A stretch of DNA of 64,000 bases. Origin: Ogataea parapolymorpha DL-1 (taxonomy: Eukaryota > Ascomycota > Pichiomycetes > Pichiales > Pichiaceae). Below the pieces are notes generated by a model, which saw only the letters and a program-made list of their open reading frames with translations, made no database searches and was not told the origin of the DNA. The stretch is from NCBI RefSeq assembly GCF_000187245.1, contig NC_027860.1, forward strand, positions 1,426,001-1,490,000. The letters are read 5' to 3'. Below, piece by piece: positions 28,367-38,738 of the stretch. The position numbers and the translations under genes are program-made. How positions within the stretch are numbered: the first letter of the stretch is position 1; every line of letters begins with the position of its first letter.

Positions 28367-30385
28367 TTACTCAACAGCAACATCATCCGGTGTCTCAACT
28401 TTTTCGGCCTTCTCTGGAGATTCAACAAGTTCAGATGGAGGGGACTTGTTGTGATCACTAAAAATGCGTCTCGAAGATTCAGCAAGGAATTTAAGCTGGT
28501 CCTGGATGAACCCGTCACACAGGGAGTTCCAATCGGCGTTCTCGAAGTGCTTGAAATTGATTTTTTTCTCGCACACGTAGTGGTTAATGACGTTCCAGAT
28601 GAAGTTTTCCAAATCAAAGTCAAACTCCGGGAAATCTTCACCCAAGTTTCTAATGCGGTTTCCATCAAGATCGAACGTGTACCTATTATTGACAATATTG
28701 AATGGATCCATTTTTGGATCATGCACATGGTAGAATAACACCTTCGAGTTTGACGGAAGGAAAAACTGGGTAAAGAATTTTTCGTAGTCGTACTTGAAGT
28801 TCTCTCCTTCCAACTCGATAGCCTTGCGAATATTCTGCTTGACCTGCTGCAAATTAGAATAATCCGTCAGGGGATCGTATTGGACGATACTCGAGTGTTC
28901 GTAGTTCTGTTCATGGTTGTACCAACCGTATGCTCTGTCAGGGAGTTTATAGACTTGATAGTACTTCAGACCATAGTAGTTGGCTGCGGCAACGAAGGTC
29001 TCTTTATCACCCTCACCGGCTCCACCTTGGGACAAAAGGGGATAATATCCATATGGGCCATCGAAATTGTAGTACAATGCCAATAGCAGGGTCTGGAAAT
29101 GAAGAGTCTTGTTGATAAGCATTTCACCGGCTTCTGTCGTCCAATCGGGTATGGTTCCCTCTCTGTCGTGGAACGGAATGTTGTGGTATGGATCAGCATT
29201 GAGCTCAGATTCGTAGTACTTTGGATCAGTAAACATGTCGTTTAGATGTCTCACTTGTTTCGGTCCGATTTCTTGGCCTGTGATCTGATAGAAGTATGGA
29301 GACGTTGTTCTTCTCCAAAAGTCCGGCCACGTAATCATCTGGTACTCTTTATAAAGATCTGACTCAAACAGTGGATCAGGGTTTCCAACCGGGTATGCAT
29401 CAGAGTCGAGGAAAAAGGCGTTTTCGAAAGAAGATGCGAATAGGGCAAACGCTTTGAATTGATAACCGTTAACCTCAAACTTTCTTAGGGTCTCTTTCCC
29501 AAACACCCTGGGCATCTCGACACATCTTGCGTTCAATGCAGGAAGAATCTGATCACAATATTCGAATTCGTATTCGTCATCGCTAGGAAGAATGACCTCG
29601 ACAGGAAGCGTAGATCCCACCTTACGCAATGTCTCGATACCAAGCAAAGCAAACCACGAGTACTTGCCACCGCCGACAATCACGTAACCATTGCCTTTGT
29701 AAAATCTAGGAGTGATCTTAGGCAGGTTGCTAACCACGGTCTCATGCTTGAGAGTGAGGTCATTGATAAATTGAGGTGGGAAATTAACAAATTGCGAACA
29801 ATCGTCCTCGCTGAGCCTATCCCACGGCTGAGCATAAAACAAAACGTTTTCAATAAACGGCTTTCCGTCCTTGAGGGTCTGTCTTTCCGCTAGCGGATAG
29901 CTCAACTGATTTTTTCTCATCAGCTCAAAAATCTCTATGAAAAAGTTTTGGAAGGTAACATCGCCGCGAACAATGTCTTCAGGGGTAATTTTGTTAAGAG
30001 CTTCTTCTGTTGGTGACTGGTTTTCTGTAAGAGGTATCGACCGGTCGTCCGTTCGTTGTCCCTTCGACTCGTCTATCGAAGATACTTTCCAGCCTTTCGT
30101 GTTTCCTGACGATCCTCCAGGGATCACTCCGCCTTGTTCAGGGCTGAAATATAAATTTTTGAGATTATCCGCGTCTTCAGGGGTTGAGCTTGGTGCTGCA
30201 GACCCCGAGGGCTCCTCTTTCACTTCGGAAGCTGCATATATCGAGTAGGAACTGGAAGTAGGCAGTTTAAATTTCGACAGGTGTTCTGTACCGGCAGACG
30301 AAGAAAGGACCAGCACCGTGATCAGAATCGACACCACCAAGATCAACGTCTTGGCTCTTCTGTTTCTTGCGAAAAACATAGACAT
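28367..30385 (-). CDS. MNN2: Golgi alpha-1,2-mannosyltransferase, MNN2/MNN5 type (GT71)
   Basis: 672 residues, type II membrane protein: short cytosolic tail with RRAK, membrane anchor LILVVSILITVLVL at about 14-28, Ser/Pro-rich stem, then the GT71 catalytic domain. Key motifs are KAFALFASSFENAFFLDSDAYPVGNPDPLF (donor-site DSD), YQMITWPDFWRR and QGGAGEGDKETF. Mnn2 and Mnn5 add alpha-1,2-linked mannose branches to the outer chain of N-glycans. The anchor, motifs and size fit; Mnn2 versus Mnn5 cannot be settled. Divergent from the GT32 gene across 618 bp. Confidence 0.88.
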   Translation of the reverse strand: MSMFFARNRRAKTLILVVSILITVLVLSSSAGTEHLSKFKLPTSSSYSIYAASEVKEEPSGSAAPSSTPEDADNLKNLYFSPEQGGVIPGGSSGNTKGWKVSSIDESKGQRTDDRSIPLTENQSPTEEALNKITPEDIVRGDVTFQNFFIEIFELMRKNQLSYPLAERQTLKDGKPFIENVLFYAQPWDRLSEDDCSQFVNFPPQFINDLTLKHETVVSNLPKITPRFYKGNGYVIVGGGKYSWFALLGIETLRKVGSTLPVEVILPSDDEYEFEYCDQILPALNARCVEMPRVFGKETLRKFEVNGYQFKAFALFASSFENAFFLDSDAYPVGNPDPLFESDLYKEYQMITWPDFWRRTTSPYFYQITGQEIGPKQVRHLNDMFTDPKYYESELNADPYHNIPFHDREGTIPDWTTEAGEMLINKTLHFQTLLLALYYNFDGPYGYYPLLSQGGAGEGDKETFVAAANYYGLKYYQVYKLPDRAYGWYNHEQNYEHSSIVQYDPLTDYSNLQQVKQNIRKAIELEGENFKYDYEKFFTQFFLPSNSKVLFYHVHDPKMDPFNIVNNRYTFDLDGNRIRNLGEDFPEFDFDLENFIWNVINHYVCEKKINFKHFENADWNSLCDGFIQDQLKFLAESSRRIFSDHNKSPPSELVESPEKAEKVETPDDVAVE

Positions 30386-31003
30386 CGACGATACCTTGCG
30401 TGCTGCTGCCTGATTTGGATTGATTGTTTTCCCTTGTTATGCCTTTTGTGTAGTCGTCGCAGAAACCTTCCCAGCCTGTCGTCTGTACGGAATAGAAGTA
30501 CAACTCCAAGAACTCTTAAAACTAGTGATTGATATAGTAGACACACGGAGGCTGTGGGAGAATCAGCGCACCACCAGTTGATGGAGTGTTTTTTAAGTTA
30601 AAATGTATTGAAATTGCACTTTTTTTTCCTCCTTTATTATCTAGCCACAACATCATCAGCCACAGGGCCTACTTATTCCGTTCGTCTGATACCCAAAAGG
30701 GGAATACCGGCCCTTTTCAGCTGATTACGTACACCCAATTTCGAGCTCGTCAGCGAGAAAATAAAACTCCGTTACCGGTTTCCGCCACCCGATAGCGGAT
30801 TTTTTACACGTGGCGGGCAGCCGGCGAGCGCGTTCTCCTTGCAACGTTTCCGGTTATATGCATTTTTTTTTTGTTTTTTCGCAATCCAAAATCGGTGCAG
30901 AGATGAAATTTTGAACAGGTCAAGAAAAAAAACCCAATCTGCTTGCATTTTCATCGTCGCGTCCCAATCTTTCTGTTCTGATCAGCAGCTTGGCGAAGAG
31001 GTG
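30386..31003. other. Divergent promoter of two mannosyltransferase genes
   Basis: 618 bp between the GT71 and GT32 start codons. It has pyrimidine and T-rich runs near 30610 and 30866 and a GC-rich block around 30800-30835. Small frames here lack support. An upstream in-frame extension of the GT32 gene starts only at TTG (30839) and is probably 5' leader. Confidence 0.5.
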
Positions 31004-32248
31004 ATGTACAAGAAACTTGATAGTATGAGTATTGGAGCTAATAACAATAGCTCTCTTGGAAGTGCGGTGGCCAAACTATGGAACAACTATAAGTACCTGG
31101 CGATCTCTACATTATCTGTGTTTCTCATTTTGAATTTGGTGGTCTCGAATTCCGGCTCCAATCCGTCTTTCAGTCTCAGCCAAAGCTATACACAGGATGT
31201 TGGCTCCGCTAGCCATAACGCTACGACTGTTGTCTCTAAGCCACCAAGAAAGAACGTGAAGGACATGTACACTATTGAGGCGAGGCTGATCGCCAACTTC
31301 CCTTACAATGCAAACGAGAATATCGAAGAACAAATCTGGCAGTTGTGGAACGTTCGCGCAGATGATAAAAACTTTCCTGAGGAGTGCAAGCCACACATCG
31401 AGAGGTGGAGAACCGTCAACGACAATTACAATCACAACCTCATTACCTTGTCTGATGCTGAGGACACTGTTGTGGACTACCTTCGTCCCAGTGTGCCAGA
31501 GGTTGTGGATGCTCTTAGATTCCTTCCTCATGACCGTCTCAAGTACGAGTTCCTAAAATATCTGCTTGTGTACATCAAAGGTGGACTTTATGCAGACATT
31601 GACACTACAGACATCAAGCCGCTGAAATTTTGGTATGACTCCAAGGTGATTGGGGCCAGATTGATGGTTGGAATCTCCGCCGATTACAACGACCAAAACT
31701 GGGAAAAGCTCTACAATAGACGTCTCTCATTTGGGAACTCGATCTTCCGTGCCAAATCGCACCATCCATTCCTGGCGAAGCTGATAGCGAGAATCACGTA
31801 TATTTGCTTCACTCAACAGGAACTAGTGAAGAGCACTAACTGGGACGAGGTTTTTGATAATGTCGATGCGAACGGCGAGCCTCTTATCCAGTTCACCGGC
31901 CCTTCCATTTTCACAGACACGCTCTTTGAGTATATGAACGAACTGAATGATGCTGTGTTTATTCGCGTCGCCAAAAACGAGAGAGACAAGGATTTGAAAC
32001 CGATTGTCGGGCCTAAGGTTCCTGAAAACCAACGATTCTCGTACAGATCATTTAGCGGTGCCATTGCACCTACCCAGGTGGACGATATCATTGTGATGCC
32101 ACACATCACCTTCAATGGGCCGGAAAATGCCCAAAGGGACGAATACGACGATAACGACGAGAAGCAGGGCTACGAAAAGTACTACTATGCTCGCTCGCTG
32201 TCGCTCACCAATTGGAGCAATAGAAAACAAAAAATTCAGTCCACATGA
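31004..32248 (+). CDS. Golgi mannosyltransferase, OCH1/HOC1 family (GT32)
   Basis: 414 residues from the ATG at 31004. The frame is open upstream only from a TTG; a second ATG lies seven codons on. Type II topology: anchor YLAISTLSVFLILNLVV at about 36-52, stem, then the GT32 domain with EEQIWQLWNV, LPHDRLKYEFLKYLLVYIKGGLYADIDTT (D198-x-D200 sugar-nucleotide site) and FTGPSIFTDTL. Och1 adds the first alpha-1,6-mannose of the yeast outer chain and Hoc1 works in the M-Pol II complex. Methylotrophic yeasts carry several paralogues, so I do not fix the symbol. A KTR gene follows 339 bp later. Confidence 0.87.
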   Translation: MYKKLDSMSIGANNNSSLGSAVAKLWNNYKYLAISTLSVFLILNLVVSNSGSNPSFSLSQSYTQDVGSASHNATTVVSKPPRKNVKDMYTIEARLIANFPYNANENIEEQIWQLWNVRADDKNFPEECKPHIERWRTVNDNYNHNLITLSDAEDTVVDYLRPSVPEVVDALRFLPHDRLKYEFLKYLLVYIKGGLYADIDTTDIKPLKFWYDSKVIGARLMVGISADYNDQNWEKLYNRRLSFGNSIFRAKSHHPFLAKLIARITYICFTQQELVKSTNWDEVFDNVDANGEPLIQFTGPSIFTDTLFEYMNELNDAVFIRVAKNERDKDLKPIVGPKVPENQRFSYRSFSGAIAPTQVDDIIVMPHITFNGPENAQRDEYDDNDEKQGYEKYYYARSLSLTNWSNRKQKIQST

Positions 32249-32587
32249 GACGTCACATAAACAGACTTTTATAGACTCTGATACGAGATAATTAATTTGT
32301 ATAGGTGTACTAATTGCAGATATTCCGCCTGCATGTTATTTAGCGATTGACGCTCTATCCGAACTGCTATTGATACCAGCGGCATTCAAACGCACTGTTT
32401 CTTGATTCAAACTTTTGCAAACAGACCATTCTTCCGTATGCGGAATGGCTGCTATTTTTTTTCTTTTATTCTATGCGCATCTTATTGTTGCTTACAATAG
32501 CCAATTAACACAGTTTTAGCAAAACCCGTTCTGGGCTTCCTGGCCGGATTATAGAAATCAGACAGTGCCACCTACATCTTGTCTCGT
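32249..32587. other. Intergenic, GT32 gene to GT15 gene
   Basis: 339 bp between two forward genes. Seen: a T-run near 32455-32470 and AT-rich 3'-end-like sequence near 32280-32300. No ORF, RNA gene or repeat is supported. Confidence 0.5.
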
Positions 32588-33937
32588 ATGCTTCATATTC
32601 CAAGAAGACTGGTCCGTTTAGGACTTCTCGTGCTCCTGCTACTTGTCATAGTCCTGGAAGCCATTAGCGGAGGCGTCCCCACGGATAGAGAGTCCCTGAT
32701 CTACAAGATCCAAAATCCCGGGCTAGTCAAATTATTTTCCCACTCTCAGGCAACCTCATGGACTTGGAGCGAGATTTCGCAGGCCCTCATCTTTCGCTCT
32801 CCTGTTTACGACCATTCCGCCCCAACAGCTTATGTTCGGAAAGATTCGCACAAGTTCTACAAAAGCCTATACAAGCAGAAGATCCCACCTGAGCCACAGG
32901 AAATGGTTTTGACAACCAAAGAAGATCAAAAGCCGTTTATTAGAGCCAACGGAACGTTTGTGTCTATTGTGCAGGAAGGAGATATGGAGAAGCTTCTGAA
33001 CACAGTCCACCAAATCGAAGAAACTTGGAATCATAATTACCATTACCCTTATGTCTTTTTGAGCTCTCAAAACATCTCCACAGAGTTTCAACACAAATTG
33101 AGAGAGAAATGTTCGGGTGATGTTATTTTTGATAGAATACCTCAGTCTCTCTGGACTGTGCCTAGTACCACGGATGCTCGGCGTGTGAAAGAAAGCATGA
33201 AGAAGCTAGCAGCAAATGGAGTTCAGCTTGCAAACGACATAGAGTACCGTAACAAAATGCGGTTCAAGGCTGGATATTTTTTCAATACAGGAATCATGAG
33301 ACATTACAAGTACTACTGGAACCTGGAAGCCGGTAGTGATTACTTCTGCAATATCGACTACGACATATTCAAGTTCATGGAGCAGAACAACTTGGTGCAT
33401 GGCTTCGCTATCTCTTTGTACGATAATCCTCACGCCGTGGAGACTCTTTGGCCAAAAACATTGGAATTTGTCCAACAGCATCCCGCCTATGTGGACAACA
33501 ACGCTTCTTTCACTTGGCTTACCGAGTCTTTACAAAATCCCGAACACACAAAAATAGCCAATGGTTACTCAACATGCTACTTCTCTTCTGCATTCGAGAT
33601 AGGTGACATGGATTTCTACAGATCAGAGATGTATCTCAATTATTTCAGACATTTGGAAGACTCGGGGGGCTTCTACTACGAGAGGTGGGGAGACGCTCCT
33701 GTCAGAAGCATTGCTCTCACTCTTTTCGGCGACAAAACTAAAATCTGGTGGTTCAGAGACATGGGAGTCGCGCAAGATCCGTACCACAACCGACCATTGA
33801 GCGATAAGTGTTCTAGCGCCAAAGACCCCGCCGGGTACTTTGGTGAAAGCGAGGTCAGGCACGAGAATTGCCTGCCAAATTGGATCAGGTACGAGCTGCC
33901 CGAGAAGAACAAACAAGCATATACGATCCAAAATTAA
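32588..33937 (+). CDS. Golgi alpha-1,2-mannosyltransferase, KRE2/KTR family (GT15)
   Basis: 449 residues from the ATG at 32588 (the frame opens three codons earlier at TTG). The N-terminal anchor is very hydrophobic (LVRLGLLVLLLLVIVLEAI, 8-26). The catalytic domain carries EYRNKMRFKAGYFF, the donor site CNIDYDIFKFM, FEIGDMDFYRS with the catalytic-region Glu, and YERWGDAPVRSIAL, all diagnostic of GT15. Kre2/Ktr enzymes add alpha-1,2-mannose to O-glycans and N-glycan outer chains. Which KTR orthologue this is cannot be told by eye. Confidence 0.9.
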   Translation: MLHIPRRLVRLGLLVLLLLVIVLEAISGGVPTDRESLIYKIQNPGLVKLFSHSQATSWTWSEISQALIFRSPVYDHSAPTAYVRKDSHKFYKSLYKQKIPPEPQEMVLTTKEDQKPFIRANGTFVSIVQEGDMEKLLNTVHQIEETWNHNYHYPYVFLSSQNISTEFQHKLREKCSGDVIFDRIPQSLWTVPSTTDARRVKESMKKLAANGVQLANDIEYRNKMRFKAGYFFNTGIMRHYKYYWNLEAGSDYFCNIDYDIFKFMEQNNLVHGFAISLYDNPHAVETLWPKTLEFVQQHPAYVDNNASFTWLTESLQNPEHTKIANGYSTCYFSSAFEIGDMDFYRSEMYLNYFRHLEDSGGFYYERWGDAPVRSIALTLFGDKTKIWWFRDMGVAQDPYHNRPLSDKCSSAKDPAGYFGESEVRHENCLPNWIRYELPEKNKQAYTIQN

Positions 33938-34184
33938 TATTATGACATTTTCGAATTTGCACGCAATATTCGATTGATATATGTTCCAAAAATTCCTCGA
34001 GCGGTCAGAACATGGTTCCGTCCACTAGAGAGCGGTCAGTTGATAGTTTTCAACTAGCAAAAACATGATCTCGGACGAATCCTCACTGATACACGTAATG
34101 CCCTTGCATAAGGATAAATTCTAGTAGTGCAATTTTTTCGCCTTATATAGTTCGTATTTATGGTTATGAGCACAGGAAAAATAT

Positions 34185-35075
<891 letters not shown>

Positions 35076-35181
35076 CTAACCTTTTTTTACGCTTTCACCG
35101 CCACGAATGGGCGCGCCTATTCTACCGCGCACACATTTGAGGATATCTATTTCTCCCTTTTATCACAGCGTCTTCTTTATC

Positions 35182-36420
35182 ATGAGATTTGCAAAGCAGA
35201 CCTTTGTGCTTTTGCTCTTTGGTGTTCATGTTGTTGGTGGCCTTATCCCCCCAAAAGTCATGAAACCTTTTAATCACAAGGTGAGACCTCAAAATAAAGA
35301 CAGTGCAACCGAATTTCTCAGTGAGCATCAGGACATTCCTCAATTAAGCATTTATAATTCTGAAATGAGTCACTACTCAAGCTCATTCGACAAGACCAAG
35401 TCTAGTGGCATTTTAATCACCAAAGAAGCGATGAATCAAGAACATTTCCGGAAACTCGGACTCAAAAAAGTAGCTGACGTCGCGCGCAGCTTTGATGTTG
35501 GTGGATTGTATCCTGATAGCGCAGCGCAGCCTATTGCATTCCCACCAGATACTCGAGCATTGTTTCTACTCAACACCCAAGCTGGGAAGCAAAATACAGA
35601 TGGCTCAAACTTGCTTTTGAGTGTTCCCTTTGATATACATAAAGGTTATCAGCTGGTAGACTACAGTTTATTGCTCCCATTCAAATATCTCAAATTGAGA
35701 AACGATCTTGCTAGTTTTTTGGGAACCTCGGCAAAAGAACAGAAGCAGGGTGTTTTGTATTACAACGCAAACACAAAACTGGAAATTAGCCGACCTGTTT
35801 TCATTATGGTTTTTGCAGAGAACCCAGAACAGTCGAAATCGACTTTCTTTGATATTTTTGCAAAGGGATGGATCAAATTCCTAGGCTCTTTCGACCTGAC
35901 TCATTCCGTCTTCTGTTCCGTGAAAGACCAGATCTCAAACACGTGTGTGAGCATCAACAACGATGGAAATGCGATAAACGTCCAGCCCACGTTCTCCAAT
36001 TCACAAATCGGATTCAATCATCTCTTCTCCACTCTTCAGAGAACGCAAAAGCGAGATGTTAAGAAGTCAGCACTCCAACCGCAGTTCCGTCAATTTGCAA
36101 CATTTGCAAACTTCTCAAGACTTAATATCAATAACCCAGACGACCCGTTTAAAGCAGTTAAGATACAGGTGTCGGATCCTGGACTCCAAAGTAATAAAGA
36201 AAATTATAAGAACGGGTCTACTTGCAATTCGATAGACCAGAATGGTAATGAAGTTCACAATTCCACCAAGCTACCAGACGTTTCAATGAAGGACCTTTAC
36301 CCTTCAGTGAGCGCGAAGTCCAACCGGCCACGCTCCCCTCAGTATTCACAGGTCATATTCCCTCAGTTGAGCAAGTATAACAAGAGAAGCCTGGAGGACT
36401 TTTTCCCAACCTTCGGTTGA
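35182..36420 (+). CDS. Predicted secreted protein, unknown
   Basis: 412 residues from the ATG at 35182, chosen because MRFAKQTFVLLLFGVHVVGG is a textbook signal peptide; an in-frame ATG at 35107 would bury it behind 25 residues. There is no further membrane helix. The body has several potential N-glycosylation sequons (e.g. NFS, NGS, NST), three Cys, and dibasic sites KR at TQKR-D and NKR-S; the latter leaves a 10-residue C-terminal peptide, SLEDFFPTFG. Kex2-type processing is possible but unproven. I recognise no domain. It lies between COQ5 and MCH1, with its stop 98 bp before the MCH1 start. Confidence 0.7.
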   Translation: MRFAKQTFVLLLFGVHVVGGLIPPKVMKPFNHKVRPQNKDSATEFLSEHQDIPQLSIYNSEMSHYSSSFDKTKSSGILITKEAMNQEHFRKLGLKKVADVARSFDVGGLYPDSAAQPIAFPPDTRALFLLNTQAGKQNTDGSNLLLSVPFDIHKGYQLVDYSLLLPFKYLKLRNDLASFLGTSAKEQKQGVLYYNANTKLEISRPVFIMVFAENPEQSKSTFFDIFAKGWIKFLGSFDLTHSVFCSVKDQISNTCVSINNDGNAINVQPTFSNSQIGFNHLFSTLQRTQKRDVKKSALQPQFRQFATFANFSRLNINNPDDPFKAVKIQVSDPGLQSNKENYKNGSTCNSIDQNGNEVHNSTKLPDVSMKDLYPSVSAKSNRPRSPQYSQVIFPQLSKYNKRSLEDFFPTFG

Positions 36421-36518
36421 TGGCTAGTATACTTAGTCCAGTATTTGAGTCGTGCAGAATCAGAAAAAAAATACCTGGATCGAAGACTCACTCCGGGGTA
36501 ATTTTATATTCTCGAATT

Positions 36519-37931
36519 ATGACACACTTGTCGTCATTGGAACACCACTTGACGTTACACATTCGACGCTTCCTTACCAAGCATTTCAAGAATGAAACCA
36601 TAAGATTTTACTCCTTCCTTGTTGCGCTTTCTTCTTGCCTCCTGGTTGCCTCGGTGGTAACTTTCTCTATTTTTACACCTCAGTTCATGGACAATCTAGA
36701 TTACAACCAGTTCAGCATAAACATTGTGGGAGCGTGCATGGTAATGGGGCTCTATGTGACTCTACCAGTTTTGGGATATCTCAGTGACTCCCATGGACCT
36801 GTTCTGTTAGCTATGATCAGTTTGATTCTTTGTCCTGGATATTTTTTAGCTTCTGCAGCTTATGAGTACCGATTAAATTACTCATGGATGTGTCTAGCAT
36901 TTTTCCTGATCGGATGCGGAACTTCGTCAGCGTACTTCTGCTCGCTGCTTACCTGCGCGAAAATCTATCCTGAACGAAAAGGCCTTAGCATATCGTTACC
37001 TGTGACATTTTATGGACTTTCTTCACTTGTTCTGGCAAATTTGTTTAAACTGCCGGTGTTCAAAACGACTACAGGAGAAGTGGACATTCTCAAAGTATTC
37101 ACAACATTGGCATTATTGTACTTGCTTTTGGGCATTTTCAATTGGATCTCTTCGATTATAGTCACCATAGAAAAAGAAGTCGTCTATCAGAAAATTCAAG
37201 GAGAATCCGAGCAGCGCGAAGAAGACATAGAAAATGATGAAAGCACACCGTTACTTAATAGTCAACTTCTGGAACCTGAGACACAGGGAACCAAGTTCAG
37301 ACAGTTCTTGTCTAGCCCCTCCACAAAGCTTCTCTACATTGCGCTCTTCTTCCTAGCAGGACCATTGGAAATATTTGTTACAAACTTGGGATCACTCACT
37401 GCAATGGTTGGTGATCTTTCCAAAAAGGATGTTGCTACGCAAGTAAACTACTTCAGTATGTTTTCGACCATAACGAGACTTTTAATGGGTGCCGCAACCG
37501 ACTTGCTGGGGACGGTCAAATCCACCACGCTATTACTGGTGTCCGGCATTGCTGTGGCTACGCTTTCATTTTTCTTGATTGCAATAGATTACAGTCACTT
37601 TTCCGTGATTACGAGTCTTGTTGGCATTGGATATGGGTCTGCATTCACCCTATTCCCAACTCTTATTGCCACTGTGTGGGGAGTTGAAATTCTTGGGTCT
37701 ACTTGGGGTTTATTCTTAAGTGCCCCAGCGTTTGGATCACTGGTGTTCGGTATGTTCTATGCTTTCGAATTTGACAAGTATTGCGACATCAGTATTTCCA
37801 GCTGGAACGTATACTGCCTGACGTTTCCCTTTGTCTTGTTTGCTGCAGGATTTGCCCTGAGTGGTGTTCTCGTGTACCTCTGCTGGAGACTATACTGGCA
37901 CACCTCGCACCTCACACTAGAAAATAATTAA
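36519..37931 (+). CDS. MCH1: MCH1-type monocarboxylate-porter-like permease
   Basis: 470 residues from the ATG at 36519. The family start pattern (Mxx-LSSLEHHLTLHIRRFL) aligns with the beginning of S. cerevisiae Mch1, so the earlier in-frame ATG at 36420 is probably not used. About 12 helices; signatures include GLYVTLPVLGYLSDSHGPVLLAMISL and GPLEIFVTNLGSLTAMVGDL, separated by an acidic loop (EQREEDIENDESTPLL) resembling the Mch1 loop. Mch1 proteins are vacuolar-type membrane transporters; despite the name, monocarboxylate transport was not shown in yeast. Substrate unknown. Confidence 0.88.
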   Translation: MTHLSSLEHHLTLHIRRFLTKHFKNETIRFYSFLVALSSCLLVASVVTFSIFTPQFMDNLDYNQFSINIVGACMVMGLYVTLPVLGYLSDSHGPVLLAMISLILCPGYFLASAAYEYRLNYSWMCLAFFLIGCGTSSAYFCSLLTCAKIYPERKGLSISLPVTFYGLSSLVLANLFKLPVFKTTTGEVDILKVFTTLALLYLLLGIFNWISSIIVTIEKEVVYQKIQGESEQREEDIENDESTPLLNSQLLEPETQGTKFRQFLSSPSTKLLYIALFFLAGPLEIFVTNLGSLTAMVGDLSKKDVATQVNYFSMFSTITRLLMGAATDLLGTVKSTTLLLVSGIAVATLSFFLIAIDYSHFSVITSLVGIGYGSAFTLFPTLIATVWGVEILGSTWGLFLSAPAFGSLVFGMFYAFEFDKYCDISISSWNVYCLTFPFVLFAAGFALSGVLVYLCWRLYWHTSHLTLENN

Positions 37932-37955
37932 ATTTAAAGAAACACTCAACGAGTA

Positions 37956-38390
37956 ATGAAAAATATAATAAGTGGGTCCGCTCGGGCTCCACAGTGGACA
38001 TATATGCTGCGAGCCGGTAGACGACAGAAAACGCTTTTTTCTGGATTGGCCCGCGAAGTTTCACAGCGGAGATTCCAATCTCACAATGTAGAGGAAGAAT
38101 ATACGATGGACGTGAGCAATTTGCCAGCCCGATGGAATAACCTCCCCGGAGACACACAACAAGACATCATCAACTATCTGAAGGTAAAACAAGAGTTTGG
38201 ATGGACATACCTCACGCGAGACGAGAAACGAGCCATATACTACATCAGTTATGGTGAATGGGGCCCTCGTGATGCAAAAAGCATGGGAATTCCCGACCTA
38301 GTGTTCAAGATCATGTCCAGTTCCATTCTGTTTGGAGTTGTTGGCTTCACGCTGATCAACTACGCACGCGATCAAACTAATGAGGAATGA
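37956..38390 (+). CDS. COX5: Cytochrome c oxidase subunit 5 (COX IV family)
   Basis: 144 residues. An Arg-rich presequence (about 1-40, ARAPQWTYMLRAGRRQK ... QRRFQS) precedes the mature start. The conserved block is LPARWNNLPGDTQQDIINYLKVKQEFGWTYLTRDEKRAIYYISYGEWGPR, followed by one C-terminal membrane helix (ILFGVVGFTLINYA). This is the yeast Cox5a/5b (mammalian COX4) subunit of complex IV. Only one copy is in the window. It starts 25 bp after the MCH1 stop, a very short spacer for an independently promoted gene. Confidence 0.92.
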   Translation: MKNIISGSARAPQWTYMLRAGRRQKTLFSGLAREVSQRRFQSHNVEEEYTMDVSNLPARWNNLPGDTQQDIINYLKVKQEFGWTYLTRDEKRAIYYISYGEWGPRDAKSMGIPDLVFKIMSSSILFGVVGFTLINYARDQTNEE

Positions 38391-38738
38391 TTATGTCAGC
38401 TTAGGAGGCAGAGAAAACGTTGTATATATGTACTGCTAAAAATAGCTATCAGAACCACGTTACTACGATGCTCTGTAATCTGCTAAATCGAAATACTCAC
38501 TAAAACGACGTTCAGACCCGGGCGCGATCTGTACAACGTAAACAAATCACGGATCGTCTATTGTTATGGCCATGCCGTACCTTTCTGCGACGCCTCGTTT
38601 GATGCGAGGGTGATTTTTTCTAAAAATTCTTCGACGCGCACGACTGCAAAAAAGTAGGCACAAGAAAGCAGAATAAAATACAAACAGTTTTTTAGGACTA
38701 GCAAAGGACATTTTTGTTTCACCATAGAGTATTAAAAG
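38391..38738. other. Intergenic, COX5 to KRE6
   Basis: 348 bp upstream of KRE6. The only coding candidate is a 54-codon minus-strand frame (listed separately). Otherwise I see AT-rich promoter-like sequence and no RNA gene. Confidence 0.45.
38547..38711 (-). CDS. Candidate 54-aa small membrane protein
   Basis: An ATG at 38711 opens a 54-codon frame: a short polar start, a hydrophobic stretch (KLFVFYSAFLCLLFCS), a strongly basic segment (RARRRIFRKNHPRIKRG) and an acidic end (TIDDP). The one-helix plus positive-tail layout looks like a real small membrane protein, but I recognise no family. Its start is 28 bp from the divergent KRE6 ATG. Composition only; could be chance. Confidence 0.3.
   Translation of the reverse strand: MSFASPKKLFVFYSAFLCLLFCSRARRRIFRKNHPRIKRGVAERYGMAITIDDP

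Noticed and set aside
36418..36422. TGATG stop-start overlap before MCH1, suggesting coupled translation
   Set aside because: The family start is the ATG at 36519, which aligns with Mch1. The earlier ATG probably is not used, and yeast rarely couples translation this way.
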